DNA from: Canna indica
Taxonomy: Eukaryota; Streptophyta; Magnoliopsida; Zingiberales; Cannaceae
Assembly (NCBI GenBank): GCA_034359265.1
Contig: CP136891.1
Span: 40,416,001-40,480,000 of the forward strand
Length of the DNA: 64,000 nucleotides
Reading direction: 5' to 3'
Shown here: piece by piece, positions 37,166-49,831 of the stretch
How positions within the stretch are numbered: position 1 is the first letter of the stretch
Layout: every line of letters starts with the position of its first letter
Program-made: the position numbers and the translations under genes
Notes under the pieces: model-generated
Database searches by the model: none
Told to the model about the DNA's origin: nothing
Seen by the model: the letters and a program-made list of their open reading frames with translations, nothing else

Positions 37166-37873
37166 AATCTTTGAGTTTGCTAGTGGACTGACACGACTTG
37201 TACATTGTTATAATGGTTATTTTGTTAATGGATATAAATTTCACACACTTGAATATTCATCTACAAAAAAGACTATGAATGTCGGGGTCTGCGTTAAAGG
37301 GACAACGTATGCTGAATGTGATATTGACTTTTACGGACTATTAGAAGAAGTCATTGAATTACAATTTTTTGGATATAAATCAGTTGCCCTTTTTAAATGT
37401 CATTGGTTCGATACAAGCGATAGGGGATCAGAATGAGAGTTCATCCGATTGGCGTCAAAATAAATCAGTCTGCGTCAAAATTGGCTTCAAATGAGCCATT
37501 TATATTGGCATCTCAAGCTGAACAAGTATATTATATGCAGTATCCATCTCGAAAGAAAGACAGGGCAGATTGGCGTGTAGTTTGTAAGACTAAAGCCAGA
37601 GAAAAAATTGATCCGATAGTTGGAGATAATGAGCTAGCAGATGACTTCTATCAAGAAGAAGATCCTTCTGAAGTGGAACGAGTTAGTCCAATACTCGAGG
37701 ATGATGACACAGAGTTAGTTCAATTGAAAATAGAATACATTGATGACGACGATAATGAAGTTGAGGAAGGACAGAATGAAGATGAGGGAGACGAAGAAGA
37801 ATTTCAAGATTCAGATATAGAAGAACAAGAAGAAGAGTATTACACGGATGATGATAATGACGATGATGAATAA
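37166..37873 (+). pseudogene. CACTA transposase C-terminus, frameshifted
   Basis: The region begins at FEFASGLTRL and continues GYFVNGYKFHTLEYSSTKKT, GVCVKGTTYAECDID and CHWFDTSDRG. It stops with a frame change at 37433-37436. The next frame carries the following blocks, EPFILASQAEQVYYMQYP and DWRVVCKTK, and a very acidic tail of about 60 residues, ending at 37873. The acidic tail is in frame here, unlike the copy at 2389-3537. The N-terminal and Tnp2 domains are missing. Confidence 0.85.
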
Positions 37874-37958
37874 TTGTAAATGTGAAGTATATATTCAATT
37901 ATTAAATATATCTATTAATCTATTATATATAATCTAATTATATTAACTTTCTATAGCT

Positions 37959-39345
37959 ATGGTTCGAGATATCAGTTCTCAAGGAGGCATTCCTCGTAGG
38001 ACCCCCCGACGATTACCACCTGCCCCACCTGTACCACCATCCCCCCACCTCCGGCCACCATCCCCCACCTGGTCCGGCCACCATCCCCCACCTGGTCCAG
38101 CCACCATTCCCCCAGCTGATATGGTCACCATCCCCCCACCTCCAGCCACCATTCCTTCAACCGATCCAGACCCGTCGACAGTGAGACGTAGGCCACGAGG
38201 GCCTAATAGAATTCTCCCTCCATCACCCGAGGGACAACTGCGCAGAGCAGTTATTGTGTGCGAAAGAAGGTAAGTATATGCATTAATTATTTCTTATAAT
38301 TTATTTATAATTCAAAATATCATAATATGAATTTATATTTGGTACAGATCTGAGCAGGAGGACGTCCCCCGCACGATAGCGGGGACGATCCGGAAGTTTA
38401 TGCACGGGGCGTGGCCTACATGGTCTCACGTGCCCCGTGAGCATATGAATTTATTGTGGCGAGAGTTCATGGTAAGTATATTTATTAAATTAATGTTATG
38501 TTAAATATTCATCGGTAATAATAATTTTTTTTTACAGGGTCATTATACATAGCCGGAGGACTAGACCACTTTTGTGGAGGCTGCATGGGAGTGTGTTGCC
38601 CGTGCTCGCTATAACGAGCTGCTTCAGCAGGCCCATCAAACCATGATGAGATGGCTAGGGCCCACACAGATAGGGCATACTTGGGGTCATGCCCCCGAGT
38701 GGATTCCTGGCCCTGTGTGGGACCAGCTCGTTGAGCGGTGGGACACTCCTGAGTGGCAGGAGGTCTCTTGGATTGTGTCGAGAAATCGCATGTCCGGGGG
38801 GGACGTCACAGGTGGCTCAATCTCTTTTGCGGTGCATGAGCGTCGTATGGTATGTATAATTTCTTTACTTTTAATTAAATTATATATTGTGTATAATGAT
38901 ACTAATGTATTTGTTTTCTAATGTAAGACGTGCGTGACGGAGGACGGCACCGTCTAACGCCCATCAATGATGGAGGTGTTTGAGCGCACCCATTGTCGTC
39001 GACGAGGAGCGGGGGACTACGTTCATAGTAGAGCATCCATCATAATGGTAAGTATTTATATATGTTTATTTGATTTACACAATTTTTATTTATAGTTTAT
39101 ATATATTTAAAATATAAACACGTGTAGGAAACTTACTCGAGGACTGTGATCGAGCATGGAGGGACACCGGAGGAGTTCGACGCAGGAGCTTGGGTGGAGG
39201 CCGCAGGTGGCTGGGAGCACGGTCGTGTTTATGGCTTCGCAGACAGTGGCTATGCACGCGTCGTGCTCAGGCCACTTGTGGCACCAACCCCTCCGACTGC
39301 GGATGAGCGCCCTCGTCATCCCGAGCACAAGACCAGAGCCGGATA
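37959..39345 (+). pseudogene. Second CACTA protein (Transposase_24-like), proline-rich N-terminus
   Basis: Exon 1 (from 37959) has a Pro/His-rich run (PPAPPVPPSPHLRPPSP) and then RRRPRGPNR. Exon 2 follows 38347 with FMHGAWPTWSHVP. Exon 3 (about 38539-38849) holds WECVARARYNELL and MSGG-DVTGGSISFAVHERRM. Exon 4 has MMEVFERTH and exon 5 (from 39128) ETYSRTVIEHGGTPEEFDAGAWVEAAGG. Stops in exon 3 (after HYT) and exon 4 (in ACCGTCTAA) make it a pseudogene. The tail beyond 39345 has short repeats related to GGCGATGGAGGAGCAG. Confidence 0.8.
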
Positions 39346-40226
39346 GCAGCCATGGAGTCGGATCGAGCTTATCCAACAGAGACAGGCGATGGAGGAGCAG
39401 AGGTAGGCGATGGAGGAGTAGAGGCAGGCGATGGAGGAGCAGAGACGGGCGAATGACAAGTTGAGACAGACGATCCAGAACATGAGACACTCCTCACTCA
39501 CATTGCGTCTCAGTCTGGCCTTCTACCTATGATGTCGCAGCCACCGTCCTCCTCGACCCAATTGACGCTCCCGACCCAGTCGTTGTCGACTCCACCGCCT
39601 CCATCACCTCCACCGCAGCCGTGAGCTTTTGATTTTTGTATTTTGTTTATATTTTGAAACTTGGATGCATGAGTTGATATTTTGATAATTGTTTGCCTCT
39701 AGTTTCAGGCTGATATTGATGATATTTATGTAAAACTTGTATGTTTGGTTTCTAATCCATGTGTATGATGTTTTCTGATTATAATATGTGATTAAAAATT
39801 ATTTGTAGTCGATATATTGTTGTATACAAGAATTTACAAAATTTTCAGTTACAGGATACACCTTTAGCCACGGCTTACCCACGGTTAACCGTCACTAAGC
39901 CGTGGCTGAAAGCTTATCGTAAATGGCTGATGGCCTGGGCAGCACCAAATATCACGGTTGCTAATAACATCACCGACGGAACTCGACCGTAGCTGATGGG
40001 TTGTTATCAGTGACAGCGCTCATAGCCGTCACTGATGTTATCAGTGACAGCGCACGGGGTTGTCGCTGATGATTACGTGTGACACCTGAGCTAGGCCGTC
40101 ACAACACATCTGAGACGCACACATCAGCGACGTTTTTTTGCCACGGTTGACGCCGTCCGTGATAATCATCACCGATGGTTCAATCATGGTATCAGTCGGT
40201 CGCTGATGACCACAATTCTAGTAGCG

Positions 40227-41989
40227 TCGTTTTCTCATTTGGTTCCCTCTCATCTCCCACTCCTCTCCCTCTCTATCCCTCTCTCTTTTTCCCTTTGTTG
40301 ATGCTTGTTGTCGTCGTCAGCCGACCGTCGCCACTTCTTGCCATCTCTAATATGCAACTTTCATTAATTGATAATGTTAATTAATTAGGATTTAATTATT
40401 GCTAATTGTATGATGACATGTTAATTGTGTGTATGTCAACTTTCATTAATTGTACGATGCCATGTTAATTGGTAATGTAAATTATATGATGTCATGTTTT
40501 GATTTAATTAGTCATTTAATTATATGTTGAATTAACTAGTTGAATTGTTTTGTTTAACTTCTTTAATATTAATTATTGTTAATTAGTTTATTTAATTAGT
40601 ATATTGTTAATTGTTATAAATTATCTAGGTTGATTAATAAATTAATTGGTTAATAGATTAATTTAATTATATAATTGAAACATAATTATATATGTTCTTG
40701 CCTAAAGTCAGGGTGATGCAGTCTGACACGTCTCCTGGTCGGATGAAACTCCAGCGGGGGAACCTGCAAAAGGTACTCCAACGCTCAAGTAAGAATGAGT
40801 TCTATGCGAAGGTAATAAAAACTGGAATATTGGGTACATAAGGAGCGTCGTGTCTGTATATAGTGCAGGATGAGGGGTGTTTGGCGATGAAGCCGCCCGA
40901 TAATCTCGTAGGGATGTTGCTCAAAATAAGTCGAGGCTGATCACATATATGTTGGGCTCGTAATTGTTGAATCCCTTGTAATTAACGAGGACGTAAATGT
41001 CCTTGTATGGCCGGGTGGAGCCCTCGAGCTAAGTCGTCTGACTTGACTGAAGTTCGGTTCATCAGTGTGGGCGCTTCTGGCCTAATTTGGTCAGGCCCAA
41101 AGGTGCTAGTCCAGTCCACAACCGCCGAGCTTGGTCGAAGTCTGAGGCCTTCATCTTGAGCTCTAATTAATGTGTAAATTTCTGACCTCGGCTTGGCAGA
41201 TAGACATTGATTAGGCCTTCGATTGATGCGCTGGTCAGGAGTCGTCAGTGAGAGTTCATGTTTTTGCTTTGCAACCCTTAGACTTCTAAAGTAAGTATGA
41301 TGGTTGCACAGAGAGAAAGGGTGCCTTTTCGTGTGCCCGCCCGCCGCCTGTGTAATTATTAATTCTGACAGTAGGTAATTATGATCAAAGATCTGATCGG
41401 CAGTTTCCAAGGCACCTAAGTGCTGGTTGTTTGACCGATGGACATGGCTCTGTTAGCGGGAAGGTGGCGACGACCATTACGGTGACGGTTCTTGTCTCGA
41501 GCCTATAAATAGCCCACTGCATTTTGCTTTCTGCATGCATGAGTTTGCCATGGGGTGGGAGATGTCGAAGATGATTGTTCCTCTGACAGTTGTGAGCAAA
41601 TCAAGGACCATCGTATGTTGGCACTGCTGGGCTTAGAAGGAGGGTGCTAGGAGAGATGAAGTAGAGGCTGGGTGTATTTGGACCGAGAAAGGTTGGCGAT
41701 GCTGGGCTTATATGAACATTCTTCTTCTGCCTTCTCGCCCTCTCTCTTTTTTCCACTATCTTCCTTCGTTCTGTAGGAAGTTCTACAAGCAGATCTACTA
41801 CTGGGGGCATTCGCTTATGTGGCTTGGCTCATCTTCGGGTTTTCTCTTCCCTATGGTGGTTCTTCACAGTTGTATTGTTGGAATATTTTTCCTTCAATAA
41901 TTGTACATGTCGACACCTTTGTATATTTTGGTTACGCCTTATTGAAGATATTTATTAAGGAATTTTCTCATCATCAAAAAGGGGGTGAT
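40227..41989. other. Remnants of CACTA leader and LTR-retrotransposon DNA
   Basis: 40227-40330 is CT-rich and may continue the older CACTA cut at 36118. 40730-40960 includes AACCTGCAAAAGGTACTCC and AACGCTCAAGT, a phrase typical of some plant gypsy LTRs. 41930-41989 ends CATCATCAAAAAGGGGGTGAT, a copia purine tract directly before an LTR. No intact gene was found. Confidence 0.45.
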
Positions 41990-42383
41990 TGTTAGCCTAA
42001 GGTTTTCAACCAATTGGTCTTAATCTTGGTTTTGATAATACCAAACATGGAACAAATTAATGTTTGAGCAAGAAATATTTTTAGATTCCATGTCGGTTTG
42101 CGTGCGACGTCCGCTATCAAAAAATCGACAAGGATGCTCATCAATGCTCGAGATTCATCGAAAGTTAGAGTACGGGTGTCTGGATTTATTGTAATATCCT
42201 CTATTTGATGCATAAGGACACTAAATATAGAAAACCTAAACCCAAAAACCCGAAATCAGCAAACCGAAAAAATCAGCAAAATTGCCCATGTTCTGGTCCG
42301 ACCCTCAGTTAATCACCAGTCGATCGACGGTCGGCCAACGATCGACCGATAGGATACTATTTTTGTTCATTGAGTTTTTGGCC
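41990..42383 (+). mobile_element. Truncated 3' LTR of a copia-type element
   Basis: It starts TGTTAGCCTAAGG directly after a purine tract (AAAAAGGGGGTGAT), so it is a 3' LTR in plus orientation. It is cut after about 390 bp by another LTR. Confidence 0.7.
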
Positions 42384-43152
42384 TGTTGGCCTAAGATTTT
42401 CAACTTAGGTCTTAATCTTGGTTTTGATGATAACAAATATGAAAGTAATGTTTTCTTGGAGAAATATTTTTAGTTTCCAAATCGATTAGCAGTCGACGTC
42501 CCCAATCGAAAAAATAAAAAAAATCAGCAAGGACGGTCATCGACACTCGGATTTCGTCCGGAAGTTTGAGTCTAGGTCTAGAGTGTCTAGATTATATGTA
42601 TATCCTCTATTTGATGCATAATAACTGAAAAACTGAAGCCCTAACCCCAAAACATGAAAATTCGGAAAATCAAAAAATGACCCAAAAATTCTCTAAACCT
42701 AGGTAGGGAGCTCCTTGGAGGGCTATATAACTTAGACATTTTTTTGTCACCAAAAGTCCTGGTAATTGTTCCTTATGTAGAAATAAGCTAACGACCTATT
42801 TTTAGGGATTTTTTGAAAAATCTTTAACCTATCCACATTTGACTCGGGAGATTATAAAATTTTTGATTTTTGCAAATTTGTACTAGACCCGAAAAGTTAG
42901 ATTTTGATTCTTAAGGATTTTGATTTTTTGGATATTTTTATTGAATCCAAATGGGAGGTAATGCTTATTTAGCATTTAATTTTGAAATTTAATAACTTAA
43001 AGTTAAATAAGACTAGTGAAGAATCAACAAATAAAAATTTTTAGCAAACTGTCCAACCTGCCAGTTTCGATCGAATCTAGGCCAATCATCGGCCAACTGT
43101 TGGTCGCAAGAGGATCGACTAAAAGTGTTTTGGAAATTTCCAAAACCTATTC

Positions 43153-44721
43153 TGTTGGCTTTAGGTTTTCAACCTTAGTCTTAATCTCAGTTTTGATGAT
43201 AACAAACATGAGACTAATAATTTCATTGAGAATATCTTTCAAGTTCCATATCAATTAGCGTTCGATGTCCCCGATCGAAAATATCGAAAGAAATCAGAAA
43301 TCGGAAGGACAATGATCATCGCACTCGGGTTCATCGCGAAAACTTCTCGAAGAGCGACGCATGCACCAAAGACGTATTGGACGAGCTCAAAGATCACATG
43401 AAAGCTCTCCAAGTTGATGGTCATTGAAAGTCGGAACCCAAAAACAAAGCGCAGAAGAAAACCAGGCTGAAAAATAAAATTTAGCCTAAATTCGGTCGAC
43501 CGAACATGGCAAGAAAAAGGCAGTAGCTTTGTCGGTTGACCGATCGGTCGACCGAACACTACCAAAAATAGGTAGTGGCTACTTCGATCAACCGGTCAGT
43601 CGATTGACAGAGGCCAAAAATAGGCAGTAATCTTGTCGGTCGACCAATCGATCGACCAAACTGAGGATAGCCGCAGATGCAAGATCGCATCGGTTGACCG
43701 AATGCGAGATCGAAGGATTCGCATCTGGGCGGTCGACCCGTCGATCGACCGCACACAGAGAGAAAGCAACGGTGGAATGATTAGTCGATCGGTCGGTCGA
43801 TCGACCAATCGATCGGTCGGTCGATCGACCAATCGATCGGTCGGTCGATCGACCAATCGATCGGTCGGTCGATCGACCAATCGATCGACGGCCTGCAACA
43901 GATAGTTTTCTATCCGTTGAGCTGCCGTTTCTTGATGAGGGTATAAGTATACCTCATATAGCTTCTTTTAACCCTCTCCCTCCAGTCTTACAGATTTATT
44001 GACCAATTAAAAGGGAGTTTTTAAGCCTTCCAAGAGATTGATTGCAGTGCGCTCTGCTTCTTCGTCGAGTTCTTCTTCAAGCACCAACTGCTCCTCAACT
44101 CGGGTGTTGATTCAAGCTCTACTACTTGACGAGTTGAAGGATTCAAGGATTGCAAAAGAGCGTTTAATATTGGTTTTCTCTTTAAACTATTTTGATTGTA
44201 TTTTAACTGTTATTTAAACTATTTTTGGATTTGTGTTTGTACGAAGACCAGGTGTTTGGTCTTGTGTGTGAAAGTGGTTACCTTGGTGAAAAGGTGTAAA
44301 ACCACTTGTGTAAACTTAGTGTTTACTAGGATTAGTTTAGTTGTCCCTTAAGGTTGAGGTGGAAGAAGTGCTCTGTGTAAGTACCTTAGGTCGAGAGTGC
44401 GACTCTTCGAGTGAAAAGTCCTCTGTGTAAGGGAAACCGAATTAATCTAGTAAAACTAATTTGGAAATCCTAGCGGGGTACTTAGGTAGTGGAGTAGGCA
44501 TTGGGGCCGAACCACTATAAATCTTGTGTTTGCATTGCTATATTTGTTTGTGCTTAATTGTTTTATATTGCTTCCGCATTTAAATTGCAAGATTACGTCT
44601 TTGAATCGTAAAATTGCAAATTGCCTAAGTAGTTCAAGAAACGATTAAAATTGGAATTTAGGCTAATCAATTTAGTAAACACATTATTCATCCCCTCTCT
44701 AGTGTTGCCATTTCGCCTTCA
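43153..44721 (+). mobile_element. Nested solo LTR
   Basis: It starts TGTTGGCTTTAGG and ends ATTTCGCCTTCA. Flanks are TATTC (43148-43152) and TACTC (44722-44726), a target duplication with one mismatch. It contains the 24-bp palindromic tandem array at 43785-43880. Confidence 0.8.
43785..43880. repeat. Four perfect 24-bp palindromic tandem repeats
   Basis: Four exact copies of a 24-bp unit that begins TCGATCGGTCGGTCGATCGA and ends CCAA, inside the U3 part of an LTR. Each unit is nearly self-complementary. The repeat extends the scattered GGTCGATCGACC motifs found in every LTR of this family. Confidence 0.95.
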
Positions 44722-45619
44722 TACTCGACCGACCCATGGCCGAACCTCGATCGACTGAGGTCACCCAACGGTCGATCGAATTGTCCAATGGATCTATTTA
44801 GATCCATTGAACGACTCTTTTTGAGCCTCTACCTTTAGGATCTTTATAAATAAACCCCAAACTTGCCTTCCTAGCTACCTAATGCTTCATTGAGCCATTC
44901 CTACATATTTGCTAAGACTTCTTGAGCCATTCCTTGAGCAAACCCTAGTTTTTGTGCGAAAACCTTGATTTGGTCTTCACACTTCATGGATTCATCTTCA
45001 AGGCATCAAGAGAAACTATGATTCGGTTGTTGGAGCTAAGTATTTTTTTGATTGTTCATTTGCTCCATTTACTTGTGTATTTTGTTGTTTATTTTCTTGT
45101 ATTTGAGTTTGTGATTGACCTAGTGTTATTGGTCTTGAGTTTGGTGGTAGTCTTGGTGTTGAGGCTTAAATCCACCGGTGTACTTAGTTTGCTAGGATTA
45201 GTTATGTTGTCCTTAGAGTTGACGTGTGGGAGAGTGCTCTCAGTTAGAAGGCGGAGACTTCCGGGTGTGGAAGTGCCTTCGGTGTGAGAGCGGAGACTCT
45301 TCGGTGAAAATATCCTCATTGTAAGGAAACAAATTAATCTAGTAAAGCTAAGTTTGGAAATCCTGGGCAGGGTGCTTAGGTAGTGGAGTAGGCATTGGGG
45401 CCGAACCACTATAAATCAAAGTGTTAGCATTGAATTGATTCATGTGTGATTAGCTTGTTCTTGCTTACTACTTATCTTTATTGCTTCCGTATTTATATAT
45501 ATTGTGATTCACTTGTGTTTTGCGTAAGTAATTTAAGAAGCGTGAAAATTGACATTAGGCTTTATGTTTTTAGCGACCACACTATTCACCCCCCTCTAGT
45601 GTGGGCAATTCGACTTACA

Positions 45620-47066
45620 TTCGGTAGCTTGAGATTTCACCATCTCTTCTACAATTTGCTTCAATCCGGAAATAACACTAGAGTTGGTAGCATTTACACT
45701 ACCTAGGTTTGATGGTTTGAACTTTGGTGCTTGGGAACTAAGGATGTACACTTTTCTAAAATCCCAAGGCTTTAATATTTTTAACATGTTAAAAATTGAG
45801 TTTGTTGAACCTTGAAAGGACATACATGATTGGAGCCAAAATGATATTGATATGTTCAAGTTAAATGCTCAAGCCATGAACTTCATATATTGCTCATAGC
45901 CTAATGAAATACTCAAAAAAATCATGTATTGTACTTCGGATTAAGATTTATGGGCATGCTTAGACATGTTATATGATTATGCCGAAACCGAGTTAACCAC
46001 TCTTGATGAAGGTGGTGATGATAATGGTCATCCACCTACTACTAACTTGGTTTTTGATGCCCAAAGCCTATCTAGTTAAAGAAGCATAAAAAAACAGAGA
46101 AGAAAGCTAAGGTGCTTCACTTGTCAAGAAATTAAAGGGACACAAGGCAATATCCCCATTTGAAGAAAGATGTCAAGAAGAGGAAGAATGTTTCAAAATC
46201 TTTCATAGAATCTAGTGAAGCCCCTATCATCATGACCAAAAAGCCACTTCGAAATTATGCCTCATGGGTATCCATGATGAGGTACAATGCTCTACTTTTA
46301 GTCACGATAAAGATATAGCTTATGATAGTGATGTTAGTTCTTCATATTCACTCAATGTGTCATATGTAGAATTAGTAGAAGAATGTCAAAATATGTGTGT
46401 CATGCTTTTGAAAAAGAGTAAAGAAATAAAGAAAATTAAAAAAGATAACTGTAGGCTTACTAAGGATTTGCATGCTCTAGAGTTAGAAAATGAAAATATA
46501 AAGGCAAATCTAAGTTCCTCAAGTGTTGATTGCCATGATAGTATTAATGTTTTGAAAACTAGTAATTCATAATGATAAATGAGATTGATGAATTGAAAGT
46601 GGAAAATGAAAAATTGAAAGATAACATGGTCAATCCCTTTCATGATGAGTTGAAACTTGAGGCTAAAAATTTAAGAACTAAAAATGAGACTTTGATAAAT
46701 GAAAATTGCCTTTTGAAATCTCAATTACTTACTTTGCATAACTCAATGATTGATTTGAAAACCGAGGTTTTGAACCTAAACAAGAAAGTGAATGAAATGA
46801 AAACATTTTCTCATTTAAGAATTTTAGTAAAAATGGTGTTTCTAAAATTAATGTTCATGCTCATGTTAATTCTCATGTTAGGCATTCTACCTTTAAATCT
46901 CATGTTCATAACAAAGATGAAAAGAAATTTAATGGATATTGCTTTTGTTGTGGTATGTTTGTCGATGCGATTTATGATTGTGCAGTAAAGAGAAATCTAA
47001 GTATTGTTAGGACACTTTGGATATTCCTAGGCCAACTCACCCCCAAGGACCTAAAGCCATTTGGGT
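45620..47066 (+). pseudogene. Copia gag remnant, plus orientation
   Basis: Degenerate translation begins LPRFDGLNFGAWELRMYTFL-like (from about 45690), the classic start of copia gag, and then LWACLDMLYDYAE. A damaged CFTCQE zinc knuckle lies near 46113. Coiled-coil frames at 46264-46572 and 46572-46800 follow. Many stops occur. The homologous region with RTLW and PKDLKPFGYQ near 47000-47060 marks the pre-protease segment, after which the element is interrupted. It is related to the gag at 15476-16687. Confidence 0.75.
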
Positions 47067-47310
47067 ATCAAATAGGGATGGCAACGGTTCGGTTAACCGC
47101 ATTTTTTATGGTTAACCGAAACCGAAACCGAATTAAGAACCCGCTAACCAAAACCGAAACCGTTCGGTTTCAAAAACTAGTATCTGAAATCGAAACTGTG
47201 TCAGTTTTGGTTATCCGACGGATAACTGAAATCGATTTGTTCAATTAGGATAGAACCGGTTATCCGTTTGCTAAGCGGTTAACCATTTAGCAAACGGATA
47301 ACCGGTTACA
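47064..47310 (+). mobile_element. Possible hAT-like element end
   Basis: TAGGGATGGCAACGGTTCGG at about 47065 resembles the ends of plant hAT transposons and is followed by many GGTTAACCG/AACCGAAACCG motifs. A perfect inverted repeat lies at 47254-47307. No matching right end or 8-bp duplication was found, so the assignment is tentative. Confidence 0.45.
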
Positions 47311-48520
47311 AAATTAAATTTTGGAATATCTAAAATTATTAAAATAGATTCATCTCATGATCAATTACTAGATATTATTATATACATGTGAGGCAAAAAT
47401 TACATGTCAGATTCCCCATGTCTAGCCTATTAATCAATTTATGATCAGAATCAACAACAATTTACAACATATAAACAGTTCATAAGGTAGGGAACAATGC
47501 CTTATCAAAATTATCACTGTTTACAATATATAAATTGTTCATAAGGCAAGGAAAATGCCTTATCAAAGTCAAAATCACTCGCATAATAGCCGTTAAGCAC
47601 AAGACCTTAATTACTTCAGCTTCAAACTCAAAGGTCGTCCATAATATATCATAATGATTTGACCATAAAATCCTCAAGAAAAACCACCGCCAAAAGAGCT
47701 TCAAGAAAAACCGCCAGCCCATTAATGAAGACCACTTCATTTCTTCCGTAATTGACATCAGTCATAAAGGCTTCAAGATAACCGCCAACTCAACAATGAA
47801 GACCACTTCCACTTTCCATAAGTGAATAGGCAATAAACAAGTAATTAAAGGTGATTTAGAGTATCAAAGAGATAATAAAGGAAATCATCATTAATTACAG
47901 CAACAAAAAAAAGGTATCATCGTAGCAGCAAACCTTCAACTTGAAAACCATAGTTACAAGAGTAGTTGTAACTGGCTTACAACTGAGTAACTTAAGTAGA
48001 ACTCCTCAAAGACAAAAGTAGTTGCGATTGTCATTTCAACTAAGAACCGACTGATAATCATTTTGCCAAATATAGCCAACACAATCATAAGCCCAACACC
48101 AACAAGTAGGAAAAATCGTGATAACTTAGCCTATTTCATGATATTATGATATGAATGAGATCGGACTAGGTTGAAATTCTTCACTAGAGACTTCATTTTA
48201 AGTTGAAAATTGGATGAACATGTTAGGAGTGTTAATGATTTGTTGCCATATGTTTAAAATTAAAAATACAAGAGAAATTTGAGAAAGTTTGACCTAAGTC
48301 AACATATATATTGACTTAGACACTTCATTTTAGGACCAAACTTCTAAACATATTTAGTAATAGGTATGACATGTTTTCATGCATTTAGAATGAAAAATTC
48401 ATATGAATATGGATAAAATGATAAAGAGGCCATTTCATGATAACCTCTCTTGAGCATGTTTGACCCAAGTCAACATATTGACTTAGAGGTTTCATTTTCA
48501 ATCCATATTTGAGAAACATG
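47311..48520. other. AT-rich repeat-derived DNA, no gene recognised
   Basis: No coding region was recognised. Phrases near 48300-48500 (AAACATATTTAG, GACATGTTTTCATGCA) resemble the non-coding internal parts of the copia elements at 8384-9925 and 13722-15100. Confidence 0.45.
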
Positions 48521-49831
48521 TGTTGGTTGAAGGTTTTTCCTTCGTTCTCTATTCTCTTCATAATTATTTTGATGATAACAAGCCAAATCTATCTAACCAA
48601 GTTCTTGAAGCATAAAGGTCGCAGGATCGATAAAAGACAAAAGTCGATTTCACGTCTTGCGACATCGGTCTCGATACGATGACTAACAAGAGCTCGATGT
48701 GTGCACCAAAGACGTCTTGGAAGAATCGAAATAACATATGAAGCATGCTGAAGGGCAAAACTTGGAGACAAAGCGCGCAACGAGAAGACCCAAAGAAGAG
48801 ATTTCTAGCACAGGTTCAGTCGACCGGACGATCGACCGAATACTACAGAAAATTGGCAGTGGCCAATACGATCGACCGGTCAATCTAACGAATGCAGTTA
48901 AAAATTGGCAGTAGCACTGCCAATTAGGTCGACCGAATGTGGCGAGAAATTGGTAGTACTAGCCAATTCGGTCGACTAGTCGGTCGATCGAAGTGTGCCC
49001 AAAAATGGCAGATTGCTGGGATCGCTTGGGTGGTCGACCAGTCGGTCGATCGACAATAGACCGACAAGCGATCGGGCATCGCCAACGGGCAGAAAAATGC
49101 TTGTTAACGACACCTTGGTTTTGGGGGGTTATAAATACCCACTCAAAACTCTCTACCAACTAGTTGTTGACGTCTTAAAAACTAAAATAGTGATCCTAAG
49201 CATCTTCTAATCCTTTTCTTGATCAACTCTTCCAAACCTAGCCCTTGATCCCTTAATCTCAAGTTCTCATCATTGGAGGGTCATTCAAGTTTGCTAGGCT
49301 CAACAAGAAGAGGTGATTCTATTGTGATAACTCCACTTTTCTCTCTTCTTGTGATTGAAGTGTTTTTGGTTTGATTTTGACTGTATTAATTTTGATCGTG
49401 TAATAGACCTTGTGTGTGGTCTAGCTAGTTTGTGGTAACATTGGTGTTGTAAGGTGTAAGGCCACTAGTGTAAAACTACATTAGGAGTTGTTCTTACGAA
49501 TTGAGGTGGGAAAGCTCACTCAGTATGAAGGTGGATACTTCCGGGTGTGGAAGTACCTTCTAAGGGAGTGTAGGGTCTTTCCAGTGTAAAGTCCTCAATT
49601 ATAAGCTACTCTTAATATAGTGCTTTTGTGTGTGAAATCCTAAGCACGGGTCTTAGGTAGTGGAGTAGGCGGTTAGCCAAACCACTTTAAATTCCTCTGT
49701 GTTAGCATTGTTCTTCTTGCATTTGCTTAACTACTTTATTTCATTGCTTCTTTATCTGATGATCAAATTATGAATTTCCTAAGTTGTAAGAAAATGATTA
49801 AACATGAAAACTGGAATTAGGCAAAAGATTT
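48521..49831 (+). mobile_element. LTR, left arm of a head-to-head inverted pair
   Basis: It starts TGTTGGTTGAAGG at 48521. It contains GGTCGACCGA repeats and a TATAAATA box at about 49131. It lacks its last few dozen bases. At 49832 a 14-bp spacer begins and the same sequence returns in inverted orientation. The inverted arm continues to 50474 and resumes at 61029-61727. Confidence 0.82.

Larger units (their letters stand above)
36119..40226 (+). mobile_element. CACTA transposon, 4.1 kb
   Basis: It starts CACTACTAGAATATAC at 36119 and ends TTCTAGTAGCG at 40226 (one base off the consensus). The target duplication TCG is at 36116-36118 and 40227-40229. Its ends match those of the 529-22368 element, defining a second CACTA subfamily distinct from that at 1303-5783. 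The transposase front is deleted, with the junction at about 37165. Confidence 0.9.
42384..45619 (+). mobile_element. 5' LTR of a copia-type element, split by a solo LTR
   Basis: It starts TGTTGGCCTAAGA and ends at about 45619 (CTAGTGTGGGCAATTCGACTTACA region). A solo LTR occupies 43153-44721, leaving about 1.66 kb of original LTR. Gag-like sequence in plus orientation follows directly. The primer-binding site is lost, replaced by TTCGGTAGC. No 3' LTR was identified. Confidence 0.72.

Noticed and set aside
40982..41410. 142-residue minus-strand protein
   Set aside because: It has no recognisable domain and lies in LTR-derived DNA.
35823..41989. A complete CACTA from 35823 enclosing 36119-40226
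   Set aside because: The left end is clear but no matching right end or duplication was found downstream.
43780..43890. CRISPR-like regular repeats
   Set aside because: The units are contiguous with no spacers and lie in a plant LTR; it is a minisatellite.
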